Shown: positions 43,130 to 50,264, counted from the stretch's first letter. The stretch: DNA of 64,000 nucleotides from Prevotella sp. tc2-28 (GCF_900107705.1 NZ_FNRE01000013.1:1-64000), one strand, 5' to 3'. The notes: generated by a model not told the origin, from the sequence alone. Program-made: numbers and translations.

Positions 43130-43411
43130 AGCATGCCCATTCCTCCTTGTCTCCTCTTGATTTTAATTCGTTGCTCGCCTCTCGGTTTGCTTAGTCCCTT
43201 CTCAGGTTCTCTTGTTTGTTAAATTTTTTTTGATGTTTGTTTGTTGTTTGTCGTTTCCGTTAAGGTTAGCGTTATCGGCATCGGTTTTTTACTCCCTGGG
43301 CAGGCCGTAAATTTTCGCAGGCCTAAACGCAAATTCCAGCTGCCCTGAGCGTATCATCGCTACCTTTCGTTTGACCATGCAAAGGTACGAAATTTTCAAA
43401 GGGCTTGCAAA
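43130..43411 (-). ncRNA. Candidate structured minus-strand transcript with strong promoter
   Basis: Part of a 918-base gene-free gap (43061-43978). The minus strand has an ideal promoter: TTTG (43411-43408), 20 nt, TACCTTTG (43387-43380). The RNA would contain GGGCAG/CTGCCC (43345-43340 with 43303-43298) around an inner AGGCC/GGCCT hairpin, then a 20-codon frame (MPITLTLTETTNNKQTSKKI) and, after AAGGAGGA, a 22-codon basic frame starting MGMLRKKKKG, and ends near the trpS terminator. I cannot tell whether the RNA or the peptides matter. Confidence 0.5.
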
Positions 43412-43496
43412 TAAAATCCCGAAAAACCACATTTTTTGAGGGCTAATTTTCGCCCTAATTTTGCAAGAAATTAAAATGTATGAAATATAGACAACT

Positions 43497-43708
43497 CGAT
43501 TGTTACGTTGTTATTTGTTACTTGTTACTTTAAGCGGTTTTCAAAAATACAGGAAATAATAAATACTTATATAATATATTATATTATATAAGTATTAAAT
43601 AAATTAACAATTAATTCTTTACACCATCTTCTTTTGCCCCTTCTTTCCTTGCAAACAAAAATATATGGCTTAAAATAACAAATAACAAATAACAAAGTAA
43701 CAAAATCG
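43497..43708. repeat. Large imperfect inverted repeat with central palindrome (MITE-like)
   Basis: Left arm 43497-43531 (CGATTGTTACGTTGTTATTT...) and right arm 43672-43708 are imperfect reverse complements made of GTTATTTGTTACTT words. At the centre, AATACTTATATAATA (43562-43576) and TATTATATAAGTATT (43582-43596) form a perfect 15-bp palindrome with a 5-base loop. No coding frame is inside. A second near palindrome, CAGGGCTGAAATTTCAGCTC, follows at 43731. Confidence 0.6.
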
Positions 43709-43779
43709 CAATCTGCGTGGGAGAAAGTTACAGGGCTGAAATTTCAGCTCTGTGTAGCATTTTCACATTATATAACAAT

Positions 43780-43945
43780 CAGGGGGTCAGAACTTTGATT
43801 CACGCTAAGGAGTTGTATCAGTTGACCTGTCCCTCGTGATTCAGAGGCAGCACCACAAGCTCCTCCTATTACACCAATTGGTACTACACCAATATTGCCA
43901 GCATGGAGAAACTTGACAAATGGCCAAAATGCCTTTCAAAAGGAC
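43780..43945 (+). other. REP-like relic and short decayed coding remnant
   Basis: GGGGGTCAGAACTTTGATTC (43781) resembles the GGGGTCGGTTCTACTGATC REP cores elsewhere. After it a frame without start reads SSYYTNWYYTNIASMEKLDK, surface-protein-like in composition, and runs into a plus-strand terminator although no intact plus-strand gene exists here. It is best read as the tail of a lost gene. Confidence 0.35.
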
Positions 43946-43948
43946 ACG

Positions 43949-43980
43949 GGGAATTCTCAGAAATGAGAGTTCCCTTTTTT
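43949..43980 (+). terminator. Plus-strand terminator without an intact gene
   Basis: GGGAATTCTC pairs with GAGAGTTCCC and is followed by T6. It abuts the stop codon of the minus-strand gene at 43979 but points the other way. Confidence 0.75.
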
Positions 43981-44215
43981 ACATGTAAAACACGAACTTT
44001 GTTCCTTTAGAGCCTACACCGTCATAGTCTGCAGGTACAGGAAACTGGTTGATAAGCATGTCAACCTCTTCTTCCTCCGGACACTTGGTAATCTCCAGCT
44101 CAATGGCCATCCGTCGTTCATTATAGATCAGATTCCAGATACATTCACCCAGAACGGCATTTACTACCGTTCTTATCTCGTCCTGAGTGCGCCAAACGGA
44201 ATCGAAGTCAGTCAT
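43979..44215 (-). CDS. Small conserved hypothetical protein
   Basis: 78 residues, starting four bases inside the thioredoxin-like gene (overlap ATGA). Mixed alpha/beta: helical VWRTQDEIRTVVNAVLGECI, then WNLIYNERRMAIELEITKCP, an acidic stretch and a C-terminal strand GTKFVFYM. No family recognised and no signal peptide. Last gene of the eight-gene minus-strand operon (47052 to 43979). Confidence 0.65.
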   Translation of the reverse strand: MTDFDSVWRTQDEIRTVVNAVLGECIWNLIYNERRMAIELEITKCPEEEEVDMLINQFPVPADYDGVGSKGTKFVFYM

Positions 44216-44538
44216 TGTTCTGAAAGCGTAAGAAATCGGTTAATGTTGTATTCCAATTCCTCCAAGTCAATGAACTGAGAACCACGATATACTTCCTTAC
44301 CATCCATCAGAAGCAAAACTGTTGGCCCTGAATAGACCAGGAATTGTCCTGCTATCAAAGGCTCTTCTGTGATGTCAGTATAGAAAGAAGCCAGAGATGC
44401 GAACTGGTCTGCCAACTTCCCCACTTTATCAAGCATGACGTTGCAGACTCCACAATCTGGAGCCTTGATGTAGAAAAGGCACAAGCAGTTATCCGCTATT
44501 GTCCGTTCTATATCTATTATGCTTGTCAAGTGTTTCAT
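44212..44538 (-). CDS. Thioredoxin-like protein
   Basis: 108 residues, one thioredoxin fold. The redox motif is Cys29-Gly-Val-Cys32 in IKAPDCGVCNVML, and the cis-Pro region is YSGPTVLLLMDG. CGVC in place of CGPC, and the position next to small-molecule enzymes, suggest a specialised thiol carrier rather than the main thioredoxin. It is cytoplasmic (no signal peptide) and coupled to the next small gene by a four-base overlap. Confidence 0.85.
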   Translation of the reverse strand: MKHLTSIIDIERTIADNCLCLFYIKAPDCGVCNVMLDKVGKLADQFASLASFYTDITEEPLIAGQFLVYSGPTVLLLMDGKEVYRGSQFIDLEELEYNINRFLTLSEQ

Positions 44539-44561
44539 CGATTATATCTACAAATTGGAAT

Positions 44562-45086
44562 TTATAAATCTATAATAGACTGTATCATTTGTTCATAGTC
44601 AGCCCTTATTAAAAAGACCTTTTCTCCTGCAGTCTTAAAACCATCGATGTACCTCCTATTGTCATCCTTCAGACTCGCGATGGTGCAATTGCCGTCATCT
44701 TGCCGAGCCTCGATATCAGAACGATGTTCTCTTATTTCATCGAAGTGAGTGTCAATGTATTCATCAGAGAAGGCGAGACAAATAAAGCGGATGGAGTCTA
44801 AATACTGTTCACGAAAACTATCCTTCCAGTTGATGGGAATGTAGCCACCTTCCACAATGAGATTCTGATGATTCTCAATTGCTGTCTTTATCATTTCACG
44901 CACAATCGGCCAAAGCTCATCCGTAAGGGCATCGTCGTCTTCTGGAGTAAGATTTGTCTTACAGCTTCGGATCATACCCATTTTCAAGTGATCTATCGAC
45001 AGATATGGATACTTGTATTTCTCAAGCATACGCTGTGCAAGAAGCGTCTTACCCGTATGTGAAGCACCTGTTATCAGTATAACCAT
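44562..45086 (-). CDS. P-loop small-molecule kinase-like protein
   Basis: 174 residues. A Walker A motif at the N-terminus (ILITGASHTGKTLLAQRML, residues 3-21) is followed by LSIDHLKMGMIR, NLIVEGGYIPINW (Walker B-like region) and a C-terminal alpha/beta half with DNRRYIDGFK. The layout is that of adenylate-kinase-like or zeta/2-phosphoglycerate-kinase-like enzymes that phosphorylate a small substrate. The substrate is unknown. An antibiotic or nucleotide-sugar target is conceivable given the acetyltransferase next door, but nothing in the sequence proves it. Ten bases separate it from that gene. Confidence 0.7.
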   Translation of the reverse strand: MVILITGASHTGKTLLAQRMLEKYKYPYLSIDHLKMGMIRSCKTNLTPEDDDALTDELWPIVREMIKTAIENHQNLIVEGGYIPINWKDSFREQYLDSIRFICLAFSDEYIDTHFDEIREHRSDIEARQDDGNCTIASLKDDNRRYIDGFKTAGEKVFLIRADYEQMIQSIIDL

Positions 45087-45096
45087 ATATGTAAAA

Positions 45097-45744
45097 CTAA
45101 TCTTTAATCTCTTTGATTAATGACAAATCACCACTTGTCAAGGCTTTGAAATTTGCCTCAATCTTCTTTATATCCCAATCCCACCATTTCAGTTGCAGCA
45201 GATAGGTGATAAATTCGTCGTCAAAACGCAACCTGACAACTCGGCAGGGATTCCCTACCGCAACAGCATAAGGTGGAATATCTGAGGCAACTACAGAGTT
45301 TGTTCCAATAATGGCTCCATCGCCAATATGAACGCCTGGCATAATGGTTACATTCTGACCAATCCAGACGTCATTGCCCACAACAGTATCTCCCTTCAGA
45401 GGCAATTCATCTTTCACAGGAGCAATGGCACTTCCCCAGTCGCCGCCAATGACGTAAAAAGGATAGGTTGTTACGCCGTCCATCCTATGGTTGGCACCAT
45501 TCATGACAAACTCCACACCCTTGGCAATAGCGCAGAATTTGCCAATAATAAGCCGGTCACCTATGAAGTCATAGAAATGAGTGACATGCTTCTCGAACTG
45601 GTCAGCACCATCCACATCATCGTAATAGGTGTAGTCACCGATGATAATACGTGGGTTCTTCACCACGTTCTTGATGAAGCAGAGGCTTGGAATCTTCGGA
45701 TTAGGAAAAGCCTCATTGGGATTTGGTCTGTTTTTTATTTCCAT
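45097..45744 (-). CDS. Vat/CatB-type xenobiotic O-acetyltransferase
   Basis: 215 residues from the ATG at 45744 (start of MEIKNRPNPNEAFPN); the longer frame to 45858 overlaps the previous gene and is disfavoured. Left-handed beta-helix hexapeptide repeats are clear (LIIGKFCAIAKGVEFVMNGA, VVGNDVWIGQNVTIMPGVHI, GDGAIIGTNSVVASDIP). The catalytic His86 lies in MNGANHRMDG, as in Vat streptogramin A and CatB chloramphenicol acetyltransferases; the C-terminal WWDWDI is also typical. It would transfer acetyl from acetyl-CoA to a hydroxyl on a small molecule. Resistance to streptogramin A or chloramphenicol is possible but not proven; chromosomal homologues often have no known drug target. Confidence 0.85.
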   Translation of the reverse strand: MEIKNRPNPNEAFPNPKIPSLCFIKNVVKNPRIIIGDYTYYDDVDGADQFEKHVTHFYDFIGDRLIIGKFCAIAKGVEFVMNGANHRMDGVTTYPFYVIGGDWGSAIAPVKDELPLKGDTVVGNDVWIGQNVTIMPGVHIGDGAIIGTNSVVASDIPPYAVAVGNPCRVVRLRFDDEFITYLLQLKWWDWDIKKIEANFKALTSGDLSLIKEIKD

Positions 45745-45754
45745 AAATACCGAT

Positions 45755-46093
45755 TTATCTGATAATCTTTGCTTTCTGTAAATTGTCAAAGTCGCTCCAG
45801 AAATCAGATGCCTCAGAGTCGCTGAAGCCATTGGAGGATAGCTCATGTAGAATGGCATCGAGAAGCTGCACTTTGGATATGTTCAGGTCTGGATCTACGT
45901 CAATAGGATAAGTGATGATGTCACCCATCGAACCAACATGAACATTGGTAATAGCTATTTCGCCATCAACCAATTTCACTTGAATACGTTTGTTCGAACC
46001 GTATTCAGGCTTAGTCTCACGCAGTTTCTGATATAACGGCGATTCGTTGTATTGCTCAGAATCTACAGAGTTTATAAGTTCCCTTAGAGTCAT
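45755..46093 (-). CDS. Conserved hypothetical protein (DUF6557-like?)
   Basis: 112 residues. N-terminal helix (TLRELINSVDSEQYNESPLY), a central beta part (IQVKLVDGEIAITNVHVGSM, DIITYPIDVDPDLNISKVQL) and a C-terminal helix pair (LDAILHELSSNGFSDSEA, FDNLQKAKI). The pattern recalls DUF6557 of Bacteroidota, from memory only. No signal peptide; cytoplasmic. Its start overlaps the stop of the FKBP gene by four bases (translational coupling), and ten bases separate it from the acetyltransferase gene. Confidence 0.6.
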   Translation of the reverse strand: MTLRELINSVDSEQYNESPLYQKLRETKPEYGSNKRIQVKLVDGEIAITNVHVGSMGDIITYPIDVDPDLNISKVQLLDAILHELSSNGFSDSEASDFWSDFDNLQKAKIIR

Positions 46094-46488
46094 CCTATGC
46101 CTAACAATTCAATTTCAAAGATAAGTGTAGAGCCACCAGGGATGCCCGGTTGAGAGAATTTGCCATAGCCCATTTCGGCAGGAATGTATATCTCCCACTT
46201 ATCACCGATATGCATCTGTTGCATGGCGATGATCCAGCCCTCTATCAAGTCACAGAGTCTGCAAGCCAAAGGCACACCACCACGACTGCTGTCAAACGGT
46301 TTCCCGTCGATGGTCTTGCCTGTGTAATGGGCAGTGATGATACTGCGTGCCGTCGGCTTGGAGCTGTCCTGATTACCTTCACTCAACACTTTATAGTAGA
46401 TGCCTTTGGGCAATGCCTTGACACCCTCTTCTTTGGCTTTCGCCTCTAACCAATCCTTGTTGGCCTTTATGTATTCTCGTTTATCCAT
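46090..46488 (-). CDS. FKBP-type peptidyl-prolyl cis-trans isomerase
   Basis: 132 residues from ATG 46488, which lies two bases after the stop of yjbQ and avoids overlap. A short helical N-terminus (REYIKANKDWLEAKAKEEGV) precedes the FKBP domain: ITAHYTGKTIDGKPFDSSRG, LIEGWIIAMQQMHIGDKWEI, IPAEMGYGKFSQPGIPGGST and a final FEIELL. It catalyses proline isomerisation in proteins. No signal peptide is seen, unlike most Bacteroidota FKBPs, so it should be cytoplasmic. Confidence 0.92.
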   Translation of the reverse strand: MDKREYIKANKDWLEAKAKEEGVKALPKGIYYKVLSEGNQDSSKPTARSIITAHYTGKTIDGKPFDSSRGGVPLACRLCDLIEGWIIAMQQMHIGDKWEIYIPAEMGYGKFSQPGIPGGSTLIFEIELLGIG

Positions 46489-46489
46489 A

Positions 46490-46903
46490 TTACTCTCCAA
46501 TAATCGTTACTACCAATTCTCTGGAACCGCCGTAATTTCGATATTCGCAGAAGTAGATACCCTGCCAAGTGCCAAGATTCAAACGACCGTCAGTTATGGG
46601 AATAGTAATACTGACACCGCTCAACGTGGACTTGGCATGAGCGGGCATATCATCGGCACCTTCCAAAGTATGCTCATACTCTGGGCGGTTCTCAGGAACC
46701 AGTCGGTTGAAGATGGTTTCCATATCCACACGAACATCTGGATCTGCATTCTCATTGATGCTCAGTCCGCAACTGGTATGCTTGCAGAATATATTGACGA
46801 TACCCGTCTTAGGCAACTTGGGCAACTGACTCAGAATCTCACTCGTTACCAAGTGGAAACCTCTGCGTTTCGGCTTCAGGATTATCTCTATTTGCTGTAC
46901 CAT
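46490..46903 (-). CDS. yjbQ: YjbQ/UPF0047 family protein
   Basis: 137 residues, normal for the family. The core motifs are IVNIFCKHTSCGLSINENAD (His/Cys cluster), PENRPEYEHTLEGADDMPAH and LNLGTWQGIYFCEYRNYGG. The family has a metal- or phosphate-binding pocket and has been linked to secondary thiamine-phosphate synthase activity; its true substrate here is uncertain. Starts six bases after the stop of the 47-residue gene. Confidence 0.92.
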   Translation of the reverse strand: MVQQIEIILKPKRRGFHLVTSEILSQLPKLPKTGIVNIFCKHTSCGLSINENADPDVRVDMETIFNRLVPENRPEYEHTLEGADDMPAHAKSTLSGVSITIPITDGRLNLGTWQGIYFCEYRNYGGSRELVVTIIGE

Positions 46904-46908
46904 ATCAC

Positions 46909-47052
46909 TTAATTGTCATTGATATACGACTTCGTGGTCATGTCGTAGTATAGAGCTTCCAACTCTGCTAAAGTCAATTTCTCCACAGAATGCTCGATGA
47001 TGCGTATCAGTTCTTCACGCCTGAAATCATCTGACTGTCCGAAATGCGCCAT
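46909..47052 (-). CDS. Small cytoplasmic protein, first gene of the eight-gene operon
   Basis: 47 residues: MAHFGQSDDFRREELIRIIE, then HSVEKLTLAELEALYYDMTT and KSYINDN. It is amphipathic-helical. It is too short for routine gene finders, but it is supported by its place between a promoter (minus-strand -7 at 47088-47095) and yjbQ, six bases downstream. Similar short helical proteins are common in Bacteroidota; function unknown. Confidence 0.7.
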   Translation of the reverse strand: MAHFGQSDDFRREELIRIIEHSVEKLTLAELEALYYDMTTKSYINDN

Positions 47053-47087
47053 AGACAAATTTCCTAAACTATTTTAATAATTTGCTG

Positions 47088-47095
47088 CAAAAGTA
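47088..47095 (-). promoter_or_regulatory. -7 element of the eight-gene minus-strand operon
   Basis: Minus-strand TACTTTTG followed by a 35-base A/T-rich leader (AATTATTAAAATAGTTTAGG) and the ATG at 47052. Confidence 0.6.
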
Positions 47096-47114
47096 GTGAT
47101 TTTGCGGCAAATTA

Positions 47115-47304
47115 AGTAACTTTGCTCTTAGTTTTAATATGTTTTGTGATATGACAAACCAGATAATCGCATATTATCTACCTTGCACCATTAGGATATA
47201 CAAGGAAAGATGCATGGCTATGTGACTTGCTGCCTGAAACGAGAATCAACTCCAGTCAGGCAAAGGTGATTAAAGAGAAATACAATCCCAAAATTGAGCA
47301 ATAA
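47115..47304 (+). pseudogene. Decayed short gene
   Basis: A -7-like TAACTTTG (47115-47122) precedes two overlapping frames: MFCDMTNQIIAYYLP (from 47139, stop after 28 codons) and, one frame over, YLAPLGYTRKDAWLCDLLPE, then TRINSSQAKVIKEKYNPKIE with stop at 47302-47304. Joining them needs one frameshift. This suggests a frameshifted, 5'-shortened gene. No family is recognised. It occupies part of a 568-base gap (47053-47620) that also holds the REP-like hairpin and the sigma-factor promoter. Confidence 0.35.
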
Positions 47305-47370
47305 ATCAAGGGACGGTTCTCTGATTCGTTTTCAGAGGATTGTAACGGATCAAAGAACCGTCCCCTGATT
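47304..47370. repeat. REP-like hairpin with GGGACGGTTCT arms
   Basis: AATCA-A-GGGACGGTTCT (47304-47320) pairs with AGAACCGTCCC-C-TGATT (47354-47370), 16 of 17 positions, over a 33-base loop. The arms resemble the RAYT-associated core GGGGTCGGTTCTACTGATC at 11 and 12 kb and the widely distributed GGGGACGGTTCT repeats linked to Y1-type transposases. The element lies in a gene-free gap. Confidence 0.75.
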
Positions 47371-47504
47371 CAAAAGCGAATGTGACCTCGTGTGTCTCAC
47401 AGAAGAAACTGCAAAAAGTTATTTGTTATTTGTGACTTTGTGACTTTTTGCTGTTTTTTAGTGAAACACCACACATTATTTCTTAGTTTTTGGGGTAAAA
47501 TGTG

Positions 47505-47512
47505 TACCTTTG
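47505..47512 (+). promoter_or_regulatory. -7 element of the ECF sigma factor operon
   Basis: TACCTTTG; a leader of about 100 bases precedes the ATG at 47621. Upstream (47412-47455) lies GTTATTTGTTATTTGTGACTT-type sequence like the arms at 43.5 kb. Confidence 0.55.
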
Positions 47513-47620
47513 CATCATGATAAATAAGCGGAAGAGTAGAAAAAAAATAAAATACTTGTAGTTTTTCATCATATAGCCGCGTCTAATGGGTGAATAAAGG
47601 ATTCAAAACAGTACAAGACA

Positions 47621-48103
47621 ATGAATGCATTAGACCAACAGTTTGCACAAACCGTTAAAGAGCACAAGAGCACCATCTACACCGTGTGCTACATGTTCTC
47701 AAAAGATGCTGACGAGGTGGACGACCTTTTCCAGGAGGTACTAGTCAATCTTTGGAAAGGCTTCGACAGCTTCGAGCATCGCTCCGACATCAGGACTTGG
47801 ATTTACCGTGTTGCCCTCAACACCTGCATCTCTATCGACAGGAAAAAGAAGCGACGCTCGGCAGAAGTCCGTCTGACTATGGACATCAACCTCTTCAAAG
47901 ACAACGACGAGGATACCCGTCAAGTGGACATGCTCCACAGGCGCATCTCCCGTTTGCAGCCTTTCGACCGTGCGATTGTCCTGCTCTGGCTCGAAAACCT
48001 TAGTTACGAGGAGATCGGACAGATTGTCGGTATCACGACTAAGAACGTCAGCGTCCGTCTGTTTAGAATCCGCGAGCAGTTAAAACAAATGTCAAACGAT
48101 TAA
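47621..48103 (+). CDS. ECF-type RNA polymerase sigma factor
   Basis: 160 residues. Region 2 is clear (KSTIYTVCYMFSKDADEVDD, LFQEVLVNLWKGFDSFEHRS, IRTWIYRVALNTCIS) and region 4 ends with an HTH (LQPFDRAIVLLWLENLSYEE, IGQIVGITTKNVSVRLFRIR). Such sigma factors turn on small regulons in response to envelope or other signals. The following gene, 13 bases downstream, encodes a membrane protein that may hold it inactive. It lacks any N-terminal extension, as in the SigW-like group. Confidence 0.92.
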   Translation: MNALDQQFAQTVKEHKSTIYTVCYMFSKDADEVDDLFQEVLVNLWKGFDSFEHRSDIRTWIYRVALNTCISIDRKKKRRSAEVRLTMDINLFKDNDEDTRQVDMLHRRISRLQPFDRAIVLLWLENLSYEEIGQIVGITTKNVSVRLFRIREQLKQMSND

Positions 48104-48116
48104 AAACTTACCCATT

Positions 48117-48779
48117 ATGAATGTTTCGAATAAGCGAGAGCAAAATGAGTTTACTCATTCTGCCGAGAGTGAGAAAGGTGCAACGAAGTTGAACAACGAG
48201 AACTTCGAATTAGAGAATATGCGCCTTCAGCTGAATACGCTCAAGAATAAGCTGAACCAACAAGAGATTGTCAACGACCGGCTCATCCGCCACTCGATGA
48301 AGCGTACTGCTGGCAACATCAAGCGCACGTACATTGGACTCATCTTCCTGTCTGTACTGATGGTTCCTTACGGCTACTGGGTCTTCGTCGTGCTGAGCAA
48401 CTTCTCCATTGCCTTCTGGATTGCCACAAGCATCTTTATGCTGGTGTGTGCGGGTGCCACCTATTATAATAAAAGGAATCTGAGTGATAGTAACCTGATG
48501 ACCAACAACCTGATGGAAGTAGGACGCCGCATGGCCCGTGCCAAGAAGTTCGATGCCGACTGGCTAATTATTGGAATTCCAGGCGTCATCCTGTGGCTAG
48601 CCTGGTTCTTCTACGAGGTTTACAAGCAGAACCATGACCTGCTGATGCACCCCTTGTTCTGGGCTGGTTGTATAGGTGGAGTCATCGGAGTCATTATAGG
48701 TTTCTCAATTCACTTTAAGACCCAGCGCCAATATCAGAACATCATCGAACAGATAGATGACCTGACGGCTAGCGAATAA
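48117..48779 (+). CDS. Membrane protein partner of the ECF sigma factor
   Basis: 220 residues. Charged N-terminus, a coiled coil (about 25-60: ENFELENMRLQLNTLKNKLN), then two pairs of membrane helices (YIGLIFLSVLMVPYGYWVFV, IAFWIATSIFMLVCAGATYY; WLIIGIPGVILWLAWFFYEV, LFWAGCIGGVIGVIIGFSIH) and a short cytoplasmic tail. There is no recognisable zinc-binding anti-sigma domain. The operon position suggests it controls or responds to the sigma factor; the coiled coil would face the cytoplasm. Confidence 0.75.
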   Translation: MNVSNKREQNEFTHSAESEKGATKLNNENFELENMRLQLNTLKNKLNQQEIVNDRLIRHSMKRTAGNIKRTYIGLIFLSVLMVPYGYWVFVVLSNFSIAFWIATSIFMLVCAGATYYNKRNLSDSNLMTNNLMEVGRRMARAKKFDADWLIIGIPGVILWLAWFFYEVYKQNHDLLMHPLFWAGCIGGVIGVIIGFSIHFKTQRQYQNIIEQIDDLTASE

Positions 48780-48796
48780 ATAGAACGCTCAAAGTA

Positions 48797-48833
48797 AAAA
48801 AAAGGCGAAATGTTTGAAGTTTCGCCTTTTTTT
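48797..48833 (+). terminator. Terminator overlapping the next promoter
   Basis: AAAAAAAGGCGAAA pairs perfectly with TTTCGCCTTTTTTT. The loop contains the -33 TTTG of the downstream gene (48813-48816). Confidence 0.9.
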
Positions 48834-48844
48834 GTCTATATTTG
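48813..48844 (+). promoter_or_regulatory. Promoter of the C4-dicarboxylate transporter gene
   Basis: TTTG (48813-48816), 20 nt, TATATTTG (48837-48844); ATG at 48867. The promoter is embedded in the upstream terminator. Confidence 0.8.
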
Positions 48845-48866
48845 CAACATCATAACTAATCATCCT

Positions 48867-50192
48867 ATGACAACATTTATCATTCTCCTGCAACTGGCCA
48901 TCGTATTGGCGATGATATTCATCGGTGCCAAGAAGGGTGGCATCGGACTGGGCATCTACGGAATGGTGGGCGTATTCATCTTGGTGTTTGTCTTCGGAGA
49001 GGAGCCAGGAGCGATTCCCATCGATGTGATGCTCATTATTGTGAGTGTCATCACGGCTTCGGCTTCCCTGCAGGCGGCGGGTGGACTGGACTATATGGTG
49101 AATGTAGCGGCACGCTTTCTGAAGAAGCACCCCAGTCGCATCACTTTCTACGCACCGCTTGTCACCTGGTTTCTCACCCTGTGCACGGGAACGGCGCACA
49201 CGTGCTATGCGATGCTGCCTATCATTTCGGAGATTGCGCGCAAAGACAAGGTGCGCCCAGAACGTCCCCTGAGTGTGGCGACGATAGCGGCGTCGTTGGG
49301 GTGTACGGGCTCGCCCGTATCAGCTGCTACTGCTGCTATTGTGTCGGAAATGTTGTTGGGCGACAAGGGTATTGGTATGACGGAGATCATGGCGATTACC
49401 ATTCCGGCCTCCCTCATCGCCATTCTGATAGCGTCGTTGGTGCAGAACTATGTGGGCAAGCCGCTGGAGAAAGATGCGGAATATCAGCGACGAATCCGTG
49501 AGGGACTGCTGAATGCGGAAGATGAGACTCGCGACGAGACCATGGCCAGCAACCCACAAGCCAAATGGGCCGTGCTGGCATTCATGCTGGGTGTGCTGTT
49601 GGTGGTGCTGTTTGGCGTATTCCCAGAATTGCGCCCTTCATTTAACGGTATTCGGCTGGCCATGAATACGACGATTGAAGTGGTGATGATGAGCATTGCT
49701 GCTCTGATTCTGCTGGTGGGAAAGGCTGATGTGCGCAAAGCCGCCAGCAGTAATGTCTTTGCTGCGGGAATGAACGCGATGGTCTCTATCTTTGGTGTGG
49801 CCTGGATGGGCAGCACTTTCTTTGAAGCTCACCACGAGGTGATACTGGGCGGTGTGGATAGCTTCTTTACCAGCTATCCGATGCTGTTTGCCATTCCGTT
49901 GTTCCTGTTCAGCATCATGCTTTTCTCGCAGGCCGCCACTGTCAAGACACTCTTCCCCGTTGGACTGGCGCTGGGTGTGCCTCCGATGGTGCTGCTGGTG
50001 CTGTTCCCTGCCGTGAATGGCTACTTCTTCTTGCCAAACTATCCTACAGAGGTGGCTGCTATCGGTTTCGACCGTACGGGTACGACGCGCATTGGCAAAT
50101 ATGTGGTGAACCACTCTTTCCAGTTGGCAGGTTTCATCACGACCTTCGTGAGCATCGGCGTGGGCTATCTGTTGATGATGCTTCTTTACTGA
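48867..50192 (+). CDS. Anaerobic C4-dicarboxylate transporter (Dcu family)
   Basis: 441 residues from ATG 48867 (start of MTTFIILLQLAIVLAMIF); an upstream frame would begin before the promoter. At least ten hydrophobic segments. The conserved Dcu features are there: GAKKGGIGLGIYGMVGVFIL, FLTLCTGTAHTCYAMLPIIS, IAASLGCTGSPVSAATAAIV and FDRTGTTRIGKYVVNHSF near the C-terminus. DcuA/DcuB carriers exchange fumarate, malate or aspartate for succinate in the inner membrane during anaerobic growth, which fits a succinate-producing Prevotella. A or B type cannot be assigned by eye. Confidence 0.93.
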   Translation: MTTFIILLQLAIVLAMIFIGAKKGGIGLGIYGMVGVFILVFVFGEEPGAIPIDVMLIIVSVITASASLQAAGGLDYMVNVAARFLKKHPSRITFYAPLVTWFLTLCTGTAHTCYAMLPIISEIARKDKVRPERPLSVATIAASLGCTGSPVSAATAAIVSEMLLGDKGIGMTEIMAITIPASLIAILIASLVQNYVGKPLEKDAEYQRRIREGLLNAEDETRDETMASNPQAKWAVLAFMLGVLLVVLFGVFPELRPSFNGIRLAMNTTIEVVMMSIAALILLVGKADVRKAASSNVFAAGMNAMVSIFGVAWMGSTFFEAHHEVILGGVDSFFTSYPMLFAIPLFLFSIMLFSQAATVKTLFPVGLALGVPPMVLLVLFPAVNGYFFLPNYPTEVAAIGFDRTGTTRIGKYVVNHSFQLAGFITTFVSIGVGYLLMMLLY

Positions 50193-50211
50193 ATCGGCGA
50201 CATAAAAAATA

Positions 50212-50245
50212 AGAGCAGCCTCGATAAGCGGGGCTGCTCTTTATT
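50212..50245. terminator. Bidirectional terminator
   Basis: AGAGCAGCC pairs with GGCTGCTCT (50232-50240), A-rich before and T-rich after, between convergent genes. Confidence 0.85.
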
Positions 50246-50264
50246 ATCATACGACCATTGCGGA

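Noticed and set aside
43562..43596. AT-rich palindrome as a replication origin or phage attachment site
   Set aside because: No DnaA-box cluster, integrase or tRNA gene is near; it is better explained as the centre of the flanking inverted repeat.
45745..45858. N-terminal extension of the Vat-like acetyltransferase
   Set aside because: The extra 38 residues overlap the neighbouring gene and have no counterpart in Vat/CatB proteins, which start near MEIKNRPNPN.
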